A stretch of DNA of 64,000 bases, taken from contig WEDG01005285.1 of NCBI GenBank assembly GCA_017591395.1, positions 1 through 64,000 of the forward strand, written 5' to 3'. The notes under the pieces were generated by a model. That model searched no databases. It saw nothing but the letters and a program-made list of their open reading frames with translations, and was not told the DNA's origin. A program made the translations under genes and the position numbers. Below are positions 1-14,800 of this stretch, piece after piece; position 1 is the stretch's first letter, and each line of letters begins with the position of its first letter. This stretch comes from Schistocephalus solidus (lineage: Eukaryota; Platyhelminthes; Cestoda; Diphyllobothriidea; Diphyllobothriidae).

Positions 1-32
<32 letters not shown>
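1..32. repeat. (AT)n microsatellite at left edge
   Basis: A pure AT dinucleotide run that starts at the window edge, so its true length is unknown. The same repeat type ends several SINE copies further right in this window. Confidence 0.95.
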
Positions 33-35
<3 letters not shown>

Positions 36-289
36 GATAGTGAGGTTACATGATGCACCATATTGATAGAGCAGGTGCTAGCTAAAAGCCCAGCGTCATC
101 AGTGAGTCATATATTATGCAAAGTAAGCGAGGGAAAACTAGAAATGCCACGATTATCCGACTACGTATATCAAAAAGGCAAGGATATGGTATGCAGTCGG
201 GGTCAGCAACAGATAATTCGGGTCGTGTGCTTTGTGAGAATTAGTTGTAACAGGGGTTATACGGGTGGGGTCTTAGGAAACCGGCCCCC

Positions 290-355
290 AACCCTAATCA
301 TAACTAGAAATATAATCTTAACTTTAATCCTACCCTAAACCTAACTTTAACTCGA
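290..355. repeat. Degenerate CCTAAC-like patch 1
   Basis: Loose tandem copies of a CCTAA/CTTAA hexamer-like unit, diverged almost beyond recognition. Four similar patches follow in the first 14 kb. This is not a telomere: the units are irregular and ordinary sequence lies on both sides. Confidence 0.55.
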
Positions 356-2154
356 AGAAGTACTTAACGGAACAACGCCTATTTCAATTAATGTCCCAAT
401 AAGACACTTTTCACTGGTTATCTGTTGCTGACCCCGTCTAAAAATTATATCCCTGCCGAAAAAAATTCACAGCAAGCTTCGACCCAGCCTTGCCTCACCC
501 ACCAGAATCACTGCCTAGTGGTTGGAGGCCTGGCAGTTCAAAGGTCTGTAAAGACTGGTTGCAACATCGCTTCCTGCGTCTATCCGTAGCAACCGAGATT
601 TTGAGATACCGTTCTCCGTGAACGTAGACCTAGCAAATGCCTGTCATTGAAGGTAGGGTCGGGCTTTATCTAAAATCAGAATTCTTAGCCAAATTTTATT
701 CCGAAAATAACTTTCATCTTTCCTATCTGAATAAAAAGTAAAGCCATCAATTCCTGAACTATTCTAGTCTCCTAGAGTTCACAATAGTAGGGAAATATGG
801 TTATACATGACCCATTTGTATTGAAGATTAAAATGTGTTGTGTCACAGATTCGAAGGGGAGCCATCTGTATCAGAATTCAACAACCCAGACCTTCCAGCT
901 ATGAGAAAGCACTGTTCATATAAAATAATAATATATACTCAGAAAATATCGATCAAATGGGATTATATGCATTGTTCGGCTAGCAGGGCATGTGAAAATG
1001 AAATCCCACCATCCCAGATATTTAAGTTACTTTTCAGGGATATTTACCTTCTTGAACTTTAGCGTCAGATCACCTTTATTATTACCGAGTGTGATTCCTA
1101 CTCCCGTGCCTTATCATGACATTTTTGTATCAAAGTCCTACCGGGTTTTTTGAAATACAATCTCAAACGACTGTGGCGAGACGTAAACTGTCAGATTGAA
1201 ATGACTAATGTTGTCCTACACCTACGTTGTGATTGATCCCAAGGTAAACAAATTAGGGGTACCTGGCGATAAACGTAGAAAAAAAGCTTTAGCCTCTCCT
1301 TTCCCACGAAAATTAAATAAGCAAAACCACCGATCGGCCCAACACAAGAATAAAATCGCGAGGAAGGAAGCAGGGCACAGCAGACTGCCAGCTATGCAAC
1401 AACATCATGTGCTTTTGTAAGGTGGGCTAAACTTCCGTATGCGGATACTGCTGGCGCGAATATAAGTCAACGAAGTGCGACTTGCCAGATCGCCCGCCAA
1501 GAGGCCTCGTAAGGAGTCACGAATTTTACACGAAAGTGCAACCGGTGCGCCATCTTAGTCTAAATCCAACCTGAATCCAAAAAGGAGGATGCGAAAGCAG
1601 GAGAACGACATAAAACGCTCGACACAAGGATGCCGATGGCACTGAAAAATTTGAATTCTGCGCTTCCTATAAGGGGTTCATCTCACACCAGTAGCGAAAA
1701 CAAAGGAATTTCAGACGAAATGCTGTTAGTCGCAACGTCGAAGGAGGCGTCAAGACGTGAAGTACCATACGCTCAGTTTAGATGCAACTAAAGTCTTATT
1801 ATGAAGGTAGTCTCTTAATCAGTGCCTGCACGTTCAGTATATGTATATCTTAACACAGCTAATGGTTTCTTCTTGGGAAATGTACAACTATATGGTTATC
1901 CAGGGAGTCCAAGGAACCTTTGGTGAAACCTTAAGAGAAAAGTTAAAAAGATTTTCGAACTTTCCATAAGTTAGTGGGTGAAATGTGGAAATCTGATGAT
2001 TTTGTCTTCCTCTTGAACCCATTAAGTAAAAACATGACTGTAACTATATAGAAGCACTGCCGAAGTAATCGTCTCGAGATTTAAAATTGGATGGACTACG
2101 TCAACAGAAACCCTCGTTGTGAAAGTGGTCTAACGTGAAATCCTAGGAAGAGAA

Positions 2155-2235
2155 GGGTTCGGATTAAGGTTTTTATTAGGGTTAAGGATAAGGTAGGATT
2201 AAGTTCAGGGATAATGTAGAGGTTAGGGTTGGTTC
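2155..2235. repeat. Degenerate TTAGGG-like patch 2
   Basis: GGTTAGGG / GGATTAAG-like units in the opposite orientation to patch 1, irregular in length and imperfect in sequence. Confidence 0.55.
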
Positions 2236-3127
2236 TCAAAATTTTTAGAAGCATTCGTCAGACCTTATCACATATGATGAAATTACAGTAACTGAGGGTA
2301 CAGGACGAATTAAACAGCCTATTTAACCGTCTGGACAAAACTAAAATGACTGTTACTTATTCTTTAGCCAACCTTATAGATCTAAAAAGGAATCTCGGTG
2401 GATAAAATACAGGGAGACAGTTGTCATGGGGGTGAGTTTTAGCTTATTTGACGGGAGGGGTATCCAAATCCGCATGTTATGGGATTGTGCGTATCACGGA
2501 TGAGCTCTTTTCCATGAGGGGTAGTGGGTATGGGATTTTCAGCTGCTATGTGAGCATAAGACGCCAACAGGAACGCTATATTATTCTGGTGTAAGATCTC
2601 TGGAACAATAGGAGGACGTTGATGAGCTTCTACTCACCGAAAGCAAATTAAACGCATACAATTGCTTGGCATCTTCATCGAGCCAAATATATACTATAAG
2701 GTAATGCATGCTTCGAGATGATACAATTCCTTATAACAATAACTTCAGCTACTTCAATATATCCTCGTGAGCACGCTGTTCTCTGATGACCCCCTAGTCC
2801 AGCGGTTTAAATCAAACCAACACCGGCGATTAAACACTACTGTCGGGGAGGGCTCTCACACGCTTTATGGGTAAAGTAATCAATTCGGTCTTGCTGAGAA
2901 ATGCAGTCATTCTTTCCTCTTGAAATTCGGGTAGCCGAAGAACGAAATATGTGAAAAGGTAATTGATCTAAAGTAACAGCAACTAAAGAGGACCAATTGA
3001 GACAGCTCAATCAGAGCTTACTTTCCATTCGTTGCTCGGTAAGATACGGGAATACGAACCCCAGTTCTTTAAATGGTCTGGCAGTAAATTCCCCTAAGGA
3101 TACATATTCTTGTGTCCAAACACCATC

Positions 3128-3190
3128 TCCAAAACTTAACGCAAACCATAACCATTATCTTAACCTTAAATCTAACGCTGAACTCCCAGG
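3128..3190. repeat. Degenerate CTTAAC-like patch 3
   Basis: Short run of AACTTAACGC, AACCATAACC and ACCTTAAATC-type units, same orientation as patch 1. Confidence 0.45.
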
Positions 3191-6100
3191 AAATTTCCGA
3201 AAGGCCCTCCGAAATAAAGAGGTTCCTATTTCCATGTCCTGTCAGTTTTTTCTTCCAAAGCTCAAAATATTGTTTGACAGGTAAATGTCACCTATTTGAC
3301 TGAATATTACGTAGCTTCTGACCTCACCAGACGAAAATGTGAAAGAGGGAGTAAAACCAAGAGGAACACAAAATGTTGAAAAAATACACCATATTCAGGT
3401 AAATTAAAAGTACTCATCGGAATTCGAACCTTTGTGAATCTTAATGCGCCGTATATAAAGAATATGGGCATATGCTCGATTAGAAAAAACTAAAAGTACT
3501 ACTGTTAACCCATAAGAAAGGAGCGTTTGCTGTTTGGGGTAAGACTGGTTAAGTGGTTTCAGTGTTGTCCAGATAAAATCCTCTGATTACGTGGACTATA
3601 TAAAAAGGCACAATTAAGATCCCTTTACCTCTCTGAATGACGAACAGGAAAACAAGGTTACATATAATAGGAATAAATGAACCTCGTATCTGGATTTGGC
3701 TTCCGTCTAGACGCATAGAACCGTTTTATTGAACTAGTACATTGGCCTTTTTCTGAGCTGGGGACAAAATTGGCACACTGGGATTTACAAAGAGCACAGA
3801 AGGGAAGGTATTTGGACAGGTGCAATGCGCACAAACTTTTAAAGTACTTTCTAACAAACCATGCTCATATCCTTTTCAGGATCTCAAAAGCTTCAAGCGC
3901 AGCTTCCACTCTGACTCTGGAGGCAAGCTAAGATAAGATTCGCATAAAAGAGTGAGTGGAAAATATATGAATATATAACTGGTAACCCGGGAATCTTACA
4001 AGTATTTGCTGCAGACTGATTAAAAAGACTTGGACAAAAGGAATCCTCGAAGTGGAAAAAGTTTGCTTAAAATACGTCAACTCAGCTTTAGAGGGGGATG
4101 GTCTTACTTTACTGATTTATTAATTATTATGGTACACTGGGCAGAAAAAAAAGGAACAACGACGATCAACGGGGGCACTGTTTCGACAATGCACATATTT
4201 AAGAGACTCGTAGGTAAACTACCTCGTTTGTATATTAATGAGAACATGTTAAAGTTCACTCTGGCCTTCTCACAGGAAAACCTCAGCATGTTTTTATTGG
4301 CATGGTCAAGGCGTACTTGGCATCATAGCGCCGTCAGGATTCACACGGTACCGTTCCGAGTCTTCTAATACTTTTAGTGTAAGTGAACAGCTACTTAAAT
4401 AGCAAATGTAATGCTTGCTAATAATCTCCAGTTGCGCGTGGTGAATGAAGCAGTGTGTAGGCCCGACTGCGAAAACGGTGAGATGAATGCTTCTTAAGCC
4501 TCAATTTCTTCAAATAGTGGCTCCTTTTTTCCACATTTGATAATAAATAAGCAGATGTCTCTGAAGCTTCTATCGCATTGTAAGTTATGAACTCGCATTA
4601 CTTAACATGTTAAAGCATCTTAGTTGAACTGACTCTAGGTCCAACGCCATTTTCTAATTGTATCAGGTCATCAACGAAACTCATAGTTGTCCACCTAAGA
4701 CTTTCGTACATGCACTACAGCTGGGAAGCCTCTACACCGACTGCTCTGGAAACCGGGTTGAATTAATCAGGTGAATTCTTTACAACCGATAAAACTAATC
4801 GGCTGCGCTATGCTGACCTAGGAAAACCAAACAGTTCGCAGCGTGGCAACGCATCGGCGAGGCTCACGTTGGAATTGCCCGGAATGCAGGTTAAAGAAGG
4901 CCCTTATAAGTGGTACACCCAAAAGACCTGATGCAAATCATCTTAAGGCGCACAATACTATCATGCTGTTGACCATGCTGGTGAATCAATTCTATGACCA
5001 CAGAAGAGACTGGATGCAAATCCGTAGGGTGTAACTCATTTTATTTTGATGGATATGAGCTCCACGTAGGCACGGTATAGATCTGGCCCCAAGCAAATAA
5101 CCACACAGTAAGGCAACTTCAAGAGTCATACCTATTAATTAATCTATTTGAATCGCAATATTGAGCTACAAAAGGCATAAGATATTTTGTGCTAACACCT
5201 CACAACCGGCCAGACCCAAATAAGATAAGGGGTCACTGTGAAACTTATCGGAAAACCAAGTCTCAACACCCAGAACAGGAACAAAGACAAACAGATAAAA
5301 AGCGAAATAGAAGATGGATGAATTCTCCGAAAATCAATGAGTAACCTGTGGCTGTGAATGTCACTGGAAGTCAGTGCAACAGGCAGAATAAACTCTATGC
5401 TTGAGGTCATGGACTGAACTCGTCAGTCTCTCATGCAGAACTTGATACATGTGCTGAGTACTGCCTGATGAGAGCGAGCATGTCTGTTGATTTGAACCGA
5501 ACAAGTTTTATTGAGTCCGAACAGGCAGGCGGAAAAAGTGCGTCAAATACTACAGACAAACTGAAGAAATGACTGTAGAAAATCTGGTGGCGTATAGATC
5601 TCGGCGATAATAATTCTCAGATGACAGCTACGTAGCCAATCAAGAAGGAAATAGCCGAAATGTGATGGCTCTTTTGGTAGCTTGGAGGCATGTGCGATGA
5701 CAAATAGTCTTTTGGATAGCGCGCGAACGACTTTGTGCGACAAAAGCTCATCATTCACTCTGTCCGATTTTCAACTTTGCGATGCCTAGCAAAACGGATT
5801 TTTGGACCTCGTGCTCTGGCGCAGTTTGAGGTAAGTATTTGATATGAATATACATGCAGCAGATGACCAAACTCATGGAACGTCAGGATAGAAATTTGAA
5901 TGGATATTTTGGTGTATGTTTTGGAATTATTGTTGTTTTTTTGAATTTATTTGGAGCATAGAACGCATTCTAATAAGTAATAAATCATTTCAAATCCATT
6001 TTATTCAAGAAAAATGCGTCAGGTTTAAATGAAATATTACGTTTACGCATACCCAAATAATTTCGCATGCCATATACTATCACAGATTAAAACTTGTCAG

Positions 6101-7602
6101 GTATATAAGACGATAAATAATGCATTTGTCATAAACTATTTTTTGTTTGATCATTTTTCGATAAAATACTTGAATTTTAACTAAACAATAATAACTTATA
6201 AGCCACCCTTTACCTTCTTTTGAAGAACAGTCGTTTCTGTAACTTAGTATAAATTTCCTGGATGCAAGTTGGGCGTGTGCGAAATTCGTGAACTTCCTTA
6301 GGATAGGTCACAAGCTCTATGAGTTTGTCTCTTCCCTCGATGTGTTTCGTTGGGGGACTTTGAAGAGCGTCCGTTCAATGATTGTTAGTACGCTAAAGGC
6401 TCCATCTATTCCAAAGGAATGTGTAAGCATTCGAGAACTGGTCTTTAATGTAGTCTACCCAATCTCCCATTTATTACTCTCTACTGATTGCTAAGTTCAA
6501 AAATAGAAAGAGGATGACCCATTTGTTATCGTCCCAATGATTTTCGTCCTACTGAATTCCCAACTAACTAAGCTGTCCCTGGTAAGTTGATTTATCTTTC
6601 AGGTGTTTTGTGCACCTCTGGTTGTTAAATCATTTCCATTATCGTTCAACTTCAAATTGAGAGGAAACTGTGGTAACAATTCCTTCTCGGCAAATTATTA
6701 CGTAGACAGATACTTGGTATGGAACAAATAGAGGGCATTTAAATTAAAAATCCGATGAAGCCAACATTATCTGATAAATTCTGCGAAAGGTTCTAGCAAA
6801 ATAGACCAAACCAGCCTAGACAACACGCTTCTTAGACTGTTCATTTCCCCTGCACATTTTTATTGATCCAATGAATTTCAGTTAATCTGCTCAACTAATT
6901 ATGCAAACTCTGCATGACTTGGTCTTTACGCGAAGTTTTATAACATTGATACTTCTGCACGTCCCTTCTCGTCCAATTGCATTAGCGAAGTATTAACTGA
7001 GGACTTACGTTCCTGGTACGCATGTGTTCTCCGATTGTAATACCTGTACTTGTAATTCGTCCTTATGCAAAATACAGCCACACCCTATTTAATCCGCAAG
7101 TGGGTGGTCGGGGGAAGTAATAAAGTTAGCCCACTTTTCTTAACTCTTGTCGTCCCTTTAGGATTTTAAAGTCTCTATATAGGGTAAACCTAAATACTCC
7201 CACGAGAACGACTCATACCAAATTATCTTGATTACGAGAAAGAATATGGATGATTCTATGTAATTATTTAGCCTAATGATAGTCCAGGTAGTTCCCGTCG
7301 AGAGCTCCACAGATAGTCGCGCAGCAATGAAGTGGCGAAATGGCGCTTCGTTCGTCGCGGGTGCCGAGGCCCCTCACTGTCCACAATACACAGTAGTAAA
7401 ATTCTCCTGAATTCAGTTTCTAATTAGGAAAACTTGTGCAACATCCAACCTTCGTGTTACGCTGGTAAAGCGAGGTTCGAATGGCTGAAAATAGGCGTAA
7501 GCGCAATGGCTGATGAAGCGAAATTTGTCTTTACATACCATACACGCGCTGGTTCCCAAATACATATATCTTACTGCAAACGTTTTCCTACGAGCTCTCT
7601 GT

Positions 7603-7616
7603 AGAGAGAGAGAGAG
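7603..7616. repeat. (AG)7 microsatellite
   Basis: Simple dinucleotide run, seven AG units. Confidence 0.9.
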
Positions 7617-8694
7617 TTCTCGTGAAGGCCACCCTAAGAAGTAGCCAATGAAGCTTAGTCCTTCGTTTCAGAGTATGAATGGGTTGTGTCGGTACTTATC
7701 AGCCTTACAGACTACCGCTTTTGGCAGTTTTACTCAAGTGGCCTCTCAGGCACTCGAAAATACTATCTGCTGGCGAGCCTATGATGTTATTAAACTCTGC
7801 CAGAAGTAAGCACCCTGAAATTGGCTTAGTCGGAGATAGATACCTGATGCTGTAGTAACATGTTTCAATAATTCAGTTATGATTTTCCCCTGACTGCTCG
7901 GCTTTTGGCACTTCAGCCAACCCCATGTCATACTTGAAGAAGCGTCTCTTAGTTTTTAAACGATTCTTAAAGCACATATCAAGGACTGCTAAAAGAAAAC
8001 CTTCATGGCAGTGCGCATTGTTTTTACTGGGGTATGGAATGCCTTGATAACTTTCCCATTATTAGGATTCATAAAAGAAAATTGAGCCTTATTTTTAGAA
8101 CGGAGATGGATTCTCTTCAACACATTCAAGAAGAAATTTCCTAAGGGCCATCTCTTTTAAGCTCGATAATCTGATGACACTCCAATTTAAGCCATCGATT
8201 TCAGTGTGAAATTAAAGATTTGTTGCATGTAATTAACCTAAAGTTTATTCTTTTTCCCGGTACCCCACCATGGTTAGTCGAGTTCGTATCCCTCCGTGCA
8301 TTTGGCATGACTGCAATAAAGGATCGTTAGGCTTCGGCCCACCGCCCAGCTGATGACCATATCACGTAAACATGGAACGCATCATCCTGCGTGGGGTTTT
8401 CCGATTGGTCAGGCAGGGCACAGCCACACACACCTTCCACCTACGCGTGGTCGTGCCCAATTTGCATGAATAGCATTCCAGGTCGACCCATCGCCGGCCA
8501 AATCACGCGTTCATTGGTTCAGCGTTGGGACATCGCATTGATTCCCCTCCACTCTGACTGATGCAAGTGTAAGTCCCACGCCGAGCCTATCGCACAAACG
8601 AGGACCAGAGACACTTAGTTCGGTGCGAAGTTTACCTTAAAATCAGCGGTGGTGACGAAGCCTGAGCTCCTTTACAGCTTCCACAGGAACTACC

Positions 8695-8815
8695 ATGGAA
8701 CCCTTTGAGTATGACGACTATTCGGAGTTCGACACGGAGGAACTTGACTTTGAGCTGCCTCCCCGAAAGTCCACATTCAGATCATCCAGGCATGCGTCCC
8801 CCTTTGAACTAGAGA
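8695..8815 (+). CDS. Gene A exon 1 (start codon exon)
   Basis: The ATG lies in a good context (ACCATGG) and opens a strongly acidic frame beginning MEPFEYDDYSEF, rich in Glu, Asp, Tyr and Phe, followed by a basic, Ser-rich stretch. The donor reads AGA|GTGAGT after 121 nt, leaving phase 1. A CTTCCACAG just upstream of the ATG could be a cis- or trans-splice acceptor; flatworms use spliced-leader trans-splicing, but this is not proven here. No exon of phase 1 to 0 was found convincingly between this exon and 11363. Confidence 0.6.
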
Positions 8816-11800
8816 GTGAGTTCTCCACCCTCCCTTTTAATTATCTATGGTCCATGTTTATCAAAACAAATAAGATTTTTGGTATTTATAGTAGTCCTAA
8901 CAACCCAAATTCCGGTAAACTCATCGTTCCATAAAGGTGAAAGAGTCACTGAGACTTTCTAGAGGTTAAATCAGCTCCGGACCGTTTTGATACACAGCCC
9001 CCTCACTCTGCCGGCAACTTGTGATATTAACTATAACTTTAACCTGAGACATCTGATTATTTTGGCAGTTTGCCTTGGTCTGTGACACATACAAGCATGC
9101 ATTTAATTCAAATGAGTTCATGAAAATTTGTTCATAAAAGATTATAATGGACGTTCTGATAATGGCACGGGAACTTTATTCAAGAAATTGAACTCTTTGA
9201 AGAAACCAATTTCGATGTTTGTATTTGGTCCTCCAAATCACCAGACTATGCATTCCTTAAGGAATAAATAAAACGCTTTCTTTAACAATTGTCCTAAATG
9301 ACAACGATTCCCAAAAAGGTTGCTAGGTGAGAAAAGGCCAGTAAACGTTTTGTGGTTCTTTGAAGAACACTACCTAAGAGGAAGCAATCTTGAGCAGAAA
9401 TAATTTTAACAGCAATATTTCCTACCCATTCCTTACTTTTATGACAAGACAAGAAAGGTCTTTTTTGCCTATAAATGATGCTAAAAGGCAACAGTCATGT
9501 AAATATTTTGAAAATCGAATGATCTTCCGTTTCGAAATTGAAAATTTGTTATTTATATACATGCAAATGGCCACTCATAAATCCAGAGGTGGAATGCTTA
9601 TATTTTCAATCAATACCATGGACGTGGTCTGGATTTTAAAGGTTATTATATAACGCAATGTTTTCATTTAATGGCACAACTTGTTTTTAGTAGCAGAAGA
9701 CCTTGATTACGATTGTGAGATATGAAGTCACCATAGCAAGCCGAATCGATTTGAATGTCTGCCAGATGTTTCTAGCTACCCAAATTAATTCGTGGTCATT
9801 GCATCTATCACAAAATCATCCGAAGATAAGCATTTAGCTAGCAGAAACCTTTTTATACTAGTTGCGCTCAAACATTCTTTTGGATTCAAACTATGACGGT
9901 GTCCCGCTGAAACTAGAATATCTTAAACTCTTGGCGAAAAGGTTTAATTAAATTCCGTCCGGGAAAACGTTTTTAACTTTTGCGATCTTTCTGTACGGAA
10001 AAATCAGTCCATAGAAGCATGCCCAGTGAGGGGACAGAAGATCGGCAGACAGTTTACCGATATTATCCTGCCTCTGTCGCACAGGATGCTTATGAAAGAT
10101 GTAGTAGTTACCTGCCAGTCAAGTTAGGAGGAAGACACAGGGCTTTACTAATTCACACTTTTCTCTTAAGTGATTAACAAGACACCAGCACGCTCTCATA
10201 AAATGTGCTGCACTTCCCCGCATTATGGCGACATCACAGGTCTGTTTCCAGTTGTGCGAGTCTTCCTGGAAAAAAAACATACTTGCAAGGCGCTTGCAAT
10301 AAGTAAAAAAATAAATAGGTTTATCGATAATGCCCCATGCCGCTGATTAAGCTACTTTCCCTGATATTACCAAAGTCTTCTCAGTACCTAAAAGAGCTAA
10401 ATAGTTGGGGTTTCTTGAGGAGAGGGCGTAATTCGAGATACCGAGTGTTTCTACCAAAATTTATATTTTTTTAGCTGTCCCATCCACTGTATCTAAATTC
10501 CTCGTTAGGTAGGCTCAGTCTAGACTGGAACCTCTCATGGGTAGAGCAGAAGACACGGAATTCATCTTTTCGTAGTCTGATTCGTCGATTGAACTCCCCT
10601 GGATCACTGAAGGGAATTAACCTTTTAAAAGCGCTTTTATCGAGCCCCACCATTTAATTCGCAGAGGGTAGTGCCCGCCAGAGATTTTTCGTCCAGGCCG
10701 TAAGGTGTTCATAGTTCCATGCATGATTTCATGAAGATTTAAGGGGATGTACCACGACGGGCCTGCTTTTCGTGTTTTCAATCTCGCCTAAAAGAGCGGC
10801 AAAGTTTAGGCGCGAGAATAAGCACCCACCCCCGCTAATGCAGGTGAGCTTGCAAAATATTCCAGCATGCGCAAATATTTCCATGCCCAAAAATTAATCC
10901 TAACCCAGTCCTTTAATCCACCCTTAGCCCCAGCCTTAACGCTAACCTCAAACTTAAACCTGGCCTTCGGCCTCACGCTAGTTTTAACATTATGCTAACT
11001 CTAACCTTAGTACTGCCATTAATCTCATCGGAAATAAGCACAAGGTGCTCCAAAAGGTAGGGGTTCCTCTCCCCGTGTCTTACCTGTAAAACAAATAAAA
11101 ATTTTCCAAGAAAACGAGGCTTGTTTATTCCGCCATAAATCATAACCACAGGGCTTCCAATTATAATGCTGCCCATATGATCCCTCGACAAGTGCCGAAG
11201 GTTTCAAAGTTAATTACCGGAACTCTTGCCCTTCTATTGATTAAACAGGCATTTGTTGCCTTCAATTGACACGTAAACATTTCCTTTGTGATGTGTTTGT
11301 AAAAGTTAAACTAGATTATTCTGTGTGCGGACAGTAAACTTTGGAGGTAGATATTAAAATAGGGCATTGATTTAATGATGGACGCTGCTTTACAACTATA
11401 CGTTTCTTCACTAGTTGATGACCAAGAGATTGAAAGGCTGCGCTCACGGGTTCGTCAGGTCACCTCTGACTTCCTGGACAGCTGCGATTCAACTAGGAAC
11501 AAAGCGAAGAAAAAGGATGAAGCTGCGCTTAAACAAATTGATATGGCTATGGTATGCATTCTTACATCACCTACCTTTGTATGGAAGTGCGACGGCCTAC
11601 GACTAACAAATAATATTTAGATATTAGTAAGAGCAGTTTGCATTATTTTCCTCTTTGATAGTGTGATTTATGAAAATATTGCAAAGACCGTGGCACGTCT
11701 ACGGAGACTTCATCTACATTCGAGACCAAACGCATATTTTCGCGTTTATATGCTTTTTCAACTTAACAAATGTAATTTTTAGAGGCCGGATTCCATTTGC

Positions 11801-14800
11801 AGTTTGAAATTTTTTGTTTGAACTTGGCTCCTAACGTTCAAGTCCCAACAATACGACTAGCACTTAGAGCGCTTGCACTTTCAACATACTTTTGGCATAT
11901 TCAACAAAAAATGTGTTCTGTCTACGTGATGGAGCACTCAACTTCCATTTTTTCCCGATTCCCCTGTTTTTAGTAGACTGCTTACTTCAGGACGGCGCAG
12001 ATTGCAAAAAATTAGGCCTTTTGTTTGAACCCTTTGAATAGAATGTCAATCATTTAAGCGTGTATTCTACTTGCCCATTATCTCTTTGCATCTTCTGTTT
12101 TACTATTTCATGTGAAATGCATCGACAGTACATTTTTATGCAGTACTTCGCAGTGTCTGTTGCCTGCACACTCAGTGGCATGTTCGCACCCAAGTTAACC
12201 TTTGAAAAGAACGTATACGCGTAGGTAGGCATTCTTAATGATGACATTTGAGACCCCGGCCCTCTGGCTTCACTTTAGGGTTTGCTATTTATTTGCTTAG
12301 CAGGCCATCCCGTTTTAGCTGGCACTAGAACTTAAAAAATGCCATCCTGCTTTGCCTTCTACTGAAAGAACTTGCAAAAGCACTTGACATTCCAACATGT
12401 TCCATTAATGCACGATCAATTCTGACAATAAAATGTTAAGGTCTTTCAATCTGGAGTCACCGCCAGCATGAACAGTCTGGGCATGGTTTTTTAACTAAAG
12501 CTTGTTACACTCAACGCATTCACTAAAATTCTGACAAGAACCGCCTCGCTGCGTGTGTCACTCGTTATAATGTAGCTCTTCTGGAATTACGCCTACTTAA
12601 TTTTTTTCCATTAAAAGCTACACTCAGAAAAAAACAAAGGAATTATTTAGAATTACCTGAAAAAGTTCACAAAGGGTTAAACTGAATGAAATTATTGCAT
12701 GACTCTTGATCGCGACCCTTGTCTGTCGCACCAGCCACCAATAAGCCGCTCATTCAGGCAGCTATCGACCTCATATCGTCCGGCTCTGTTGACTGCAGTC
12801 CAGCGCTTTCAATGTATCCTTTTCACTGTCCCTGTATATAATACAAAATCACCCCTTCGGCCAATTTTGGCAAACAAGGCACTAATATTCTATGAAGGTG
12901 GCCAACGATGAAGTCCTCTGGCACAGTAAAGAAATACATAGATTAGGCCAAGCGTCGGGGTACTATACCTGGTTTGAATAAAATGTCCTACTCATTTAGT
13001 AAACTAAGGCGAATAACGTTCGAAGAGGACGCTTTTCGGCGACGATCGGATATGTGGCCCCTCCAGAAAACGGAGGGAGGAAAATACTCCTGTAATATGG
13101 GAACGGTGGTAATAGGGGTTTTATAGGTGAGGTAAACGAAACCGATAGATAGCCGATGTGAAGGAGTACGAACTTGAAAAATTACACGTACGTTATTATC
13201 CTATTTAAATACACAAATAAAGCACAAAACGTTAACTCGCAAGTTGAAATAGTGGAAATTAGGAGCTGTAAACTGGTGAGGGGAAGTGAAAACCGGGCGC
13301 ATTGTTCACATAATCCAGGCGAACTGATCCCAGTCCGTGATTACCATGCACATTGACGGAGAAAGTGTGAAGAATATATCTTTAACTCCGAATCTTATGA
13401 TGGCCGTCATTGAAGATTTAATTCAAGTTGGCAATGCTGATAGTATAAATTCTAATGCTAAACCTGTGCCGTAAACCGAACCTTAACGTCTAATCCCATC
13501 CCCAGACCTAACCCTTACCCTAACTTTGGCCCCTAACCCTAAGTTCAAGTCGAATGATAACCCTAATGATAACACCTTAGGGAGGCCTGACTATGAATTA
13601 GTGGAATGGAAGGGGGTTAAATTAGGTCAAATCAAATGGCGTAAGTAGGTATTTCATTGAAGTAAAGACTAAGTGGGACCATATATCCGATTGTCACTCG
13701 CTTTTCAATTGATTGATTTCACATTTTAGCTGAACCTAAAATCGCAAGGGCTCGATATCAGCGCTGTGCTATCAGAATACTTCATTATTTCCCCTCTTGT
13801 TGATGAGCCGGGTAATTCTGACTTAGTGACCCAAGGCTGTAAATCTACGATGACTATGGCTACAAACGCCTCGTTGAGTCATGCTAAAAAAATTCAGAAA
13901 AACTCTTTTCAGTATCTGTTTGTTTCGTGGAAATAACGACAGAGAAAGTCACTTGTAAGTATTCAATAACCACAGGCTAACTGTCGGCTCGTTATTCTTG
14001 ATGATGTTAAGTGAGGAAAGAAGGTGGTCGACCATTCTGCCACATCAGTACCGCTGACGAACCCAACCACCGTTCGAGCTTTAACTCATTTTCCCCGCTT
14101 ATCTTATTATTTTCTGTTACGTAGTTATTTGAGTGCAATAAAATTTTCACCATCATAACTATTGATTTTATATGTGCTCGATATTTTAATAAGTTGAATT
14201 TCTGTTTCGCATTCGTCTACTAATACTTATTCTGCGTCAGGTGGGGTGTGTTTCAGTCTATTCAATAACGTGTCTGAGTTATGCACTGGTTTTGCGCTTC
14301 TCCTACTGCCAACAATGACTTGCGAAGGTTTTCAAACGAAGGCTTTCACGCACAATACCTACAGAAGTTGTGGGTGGTAGAGGTTTCCAAATTCACTTTT
14401 AAAGTTTCTGGGTTTCTCTGTATGTTTTTTTTTGCGTCCCTCACCCACCACCTTATAGCGATTTTACTTTGTTGCAGTTCAAGCTATGTGCTGCAACATT
14501 TTGCTTCCCTGTGACGACGTTTTCAACTTTCCTGTTTTTTTACAACTTTGAATACTTTGCTACACAAGGAACTTCCGCCGGCAGTTCCAAAGTCAGTAAA
14601 CGGAGGTCGACGACGACGATCCTTAGGTATGCCACCACGTAGCGTACTCGAGGAAATCGACGCTCTGGAGTCCTTCGGCCGGGACACTAGGGTGAGCGGA
14701 CCGTTCGCTCCATCTGCTTTGCTACCAGTAATTCGATTTGCGCCCTCCTTCTCTCCCATCAAATCTATTGATGCATTTCCCCGCATTTATATGGGATGAA

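Larger units (their letters stand above)
33..8694. other. Gene-poor region without a recognisable gene
   Basis: I read both strands and found no reading frame with recognisable protein character, no exon with convincing splice sites and no intact mobile element. All open frames are short (up to about 110 codons), have low-complexity or random-looking composition and do not link to each other. The stretch holds three degenerate CCTAAC/TTAGGG-like patches and a short AG run, listed separately. The last 350 bases before 8695 are more GC- and CpG-rich than the rest and may hold the promoter and 5' UTR of the next gene; no core promoter motif is clear. Confidence 0.6.

Noticed and set aside
13440..13572. 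Telomere or internal telomere array.
   Set aside because: Units are too irregular and interrupted, with ordinary intron sequence on both sides.
14523..14786. 87-codon minus-strand frame opposite the gene A exon at 14569.
   Set aside because: It is the antisense shadow of an exon with clear splice sites on plus.
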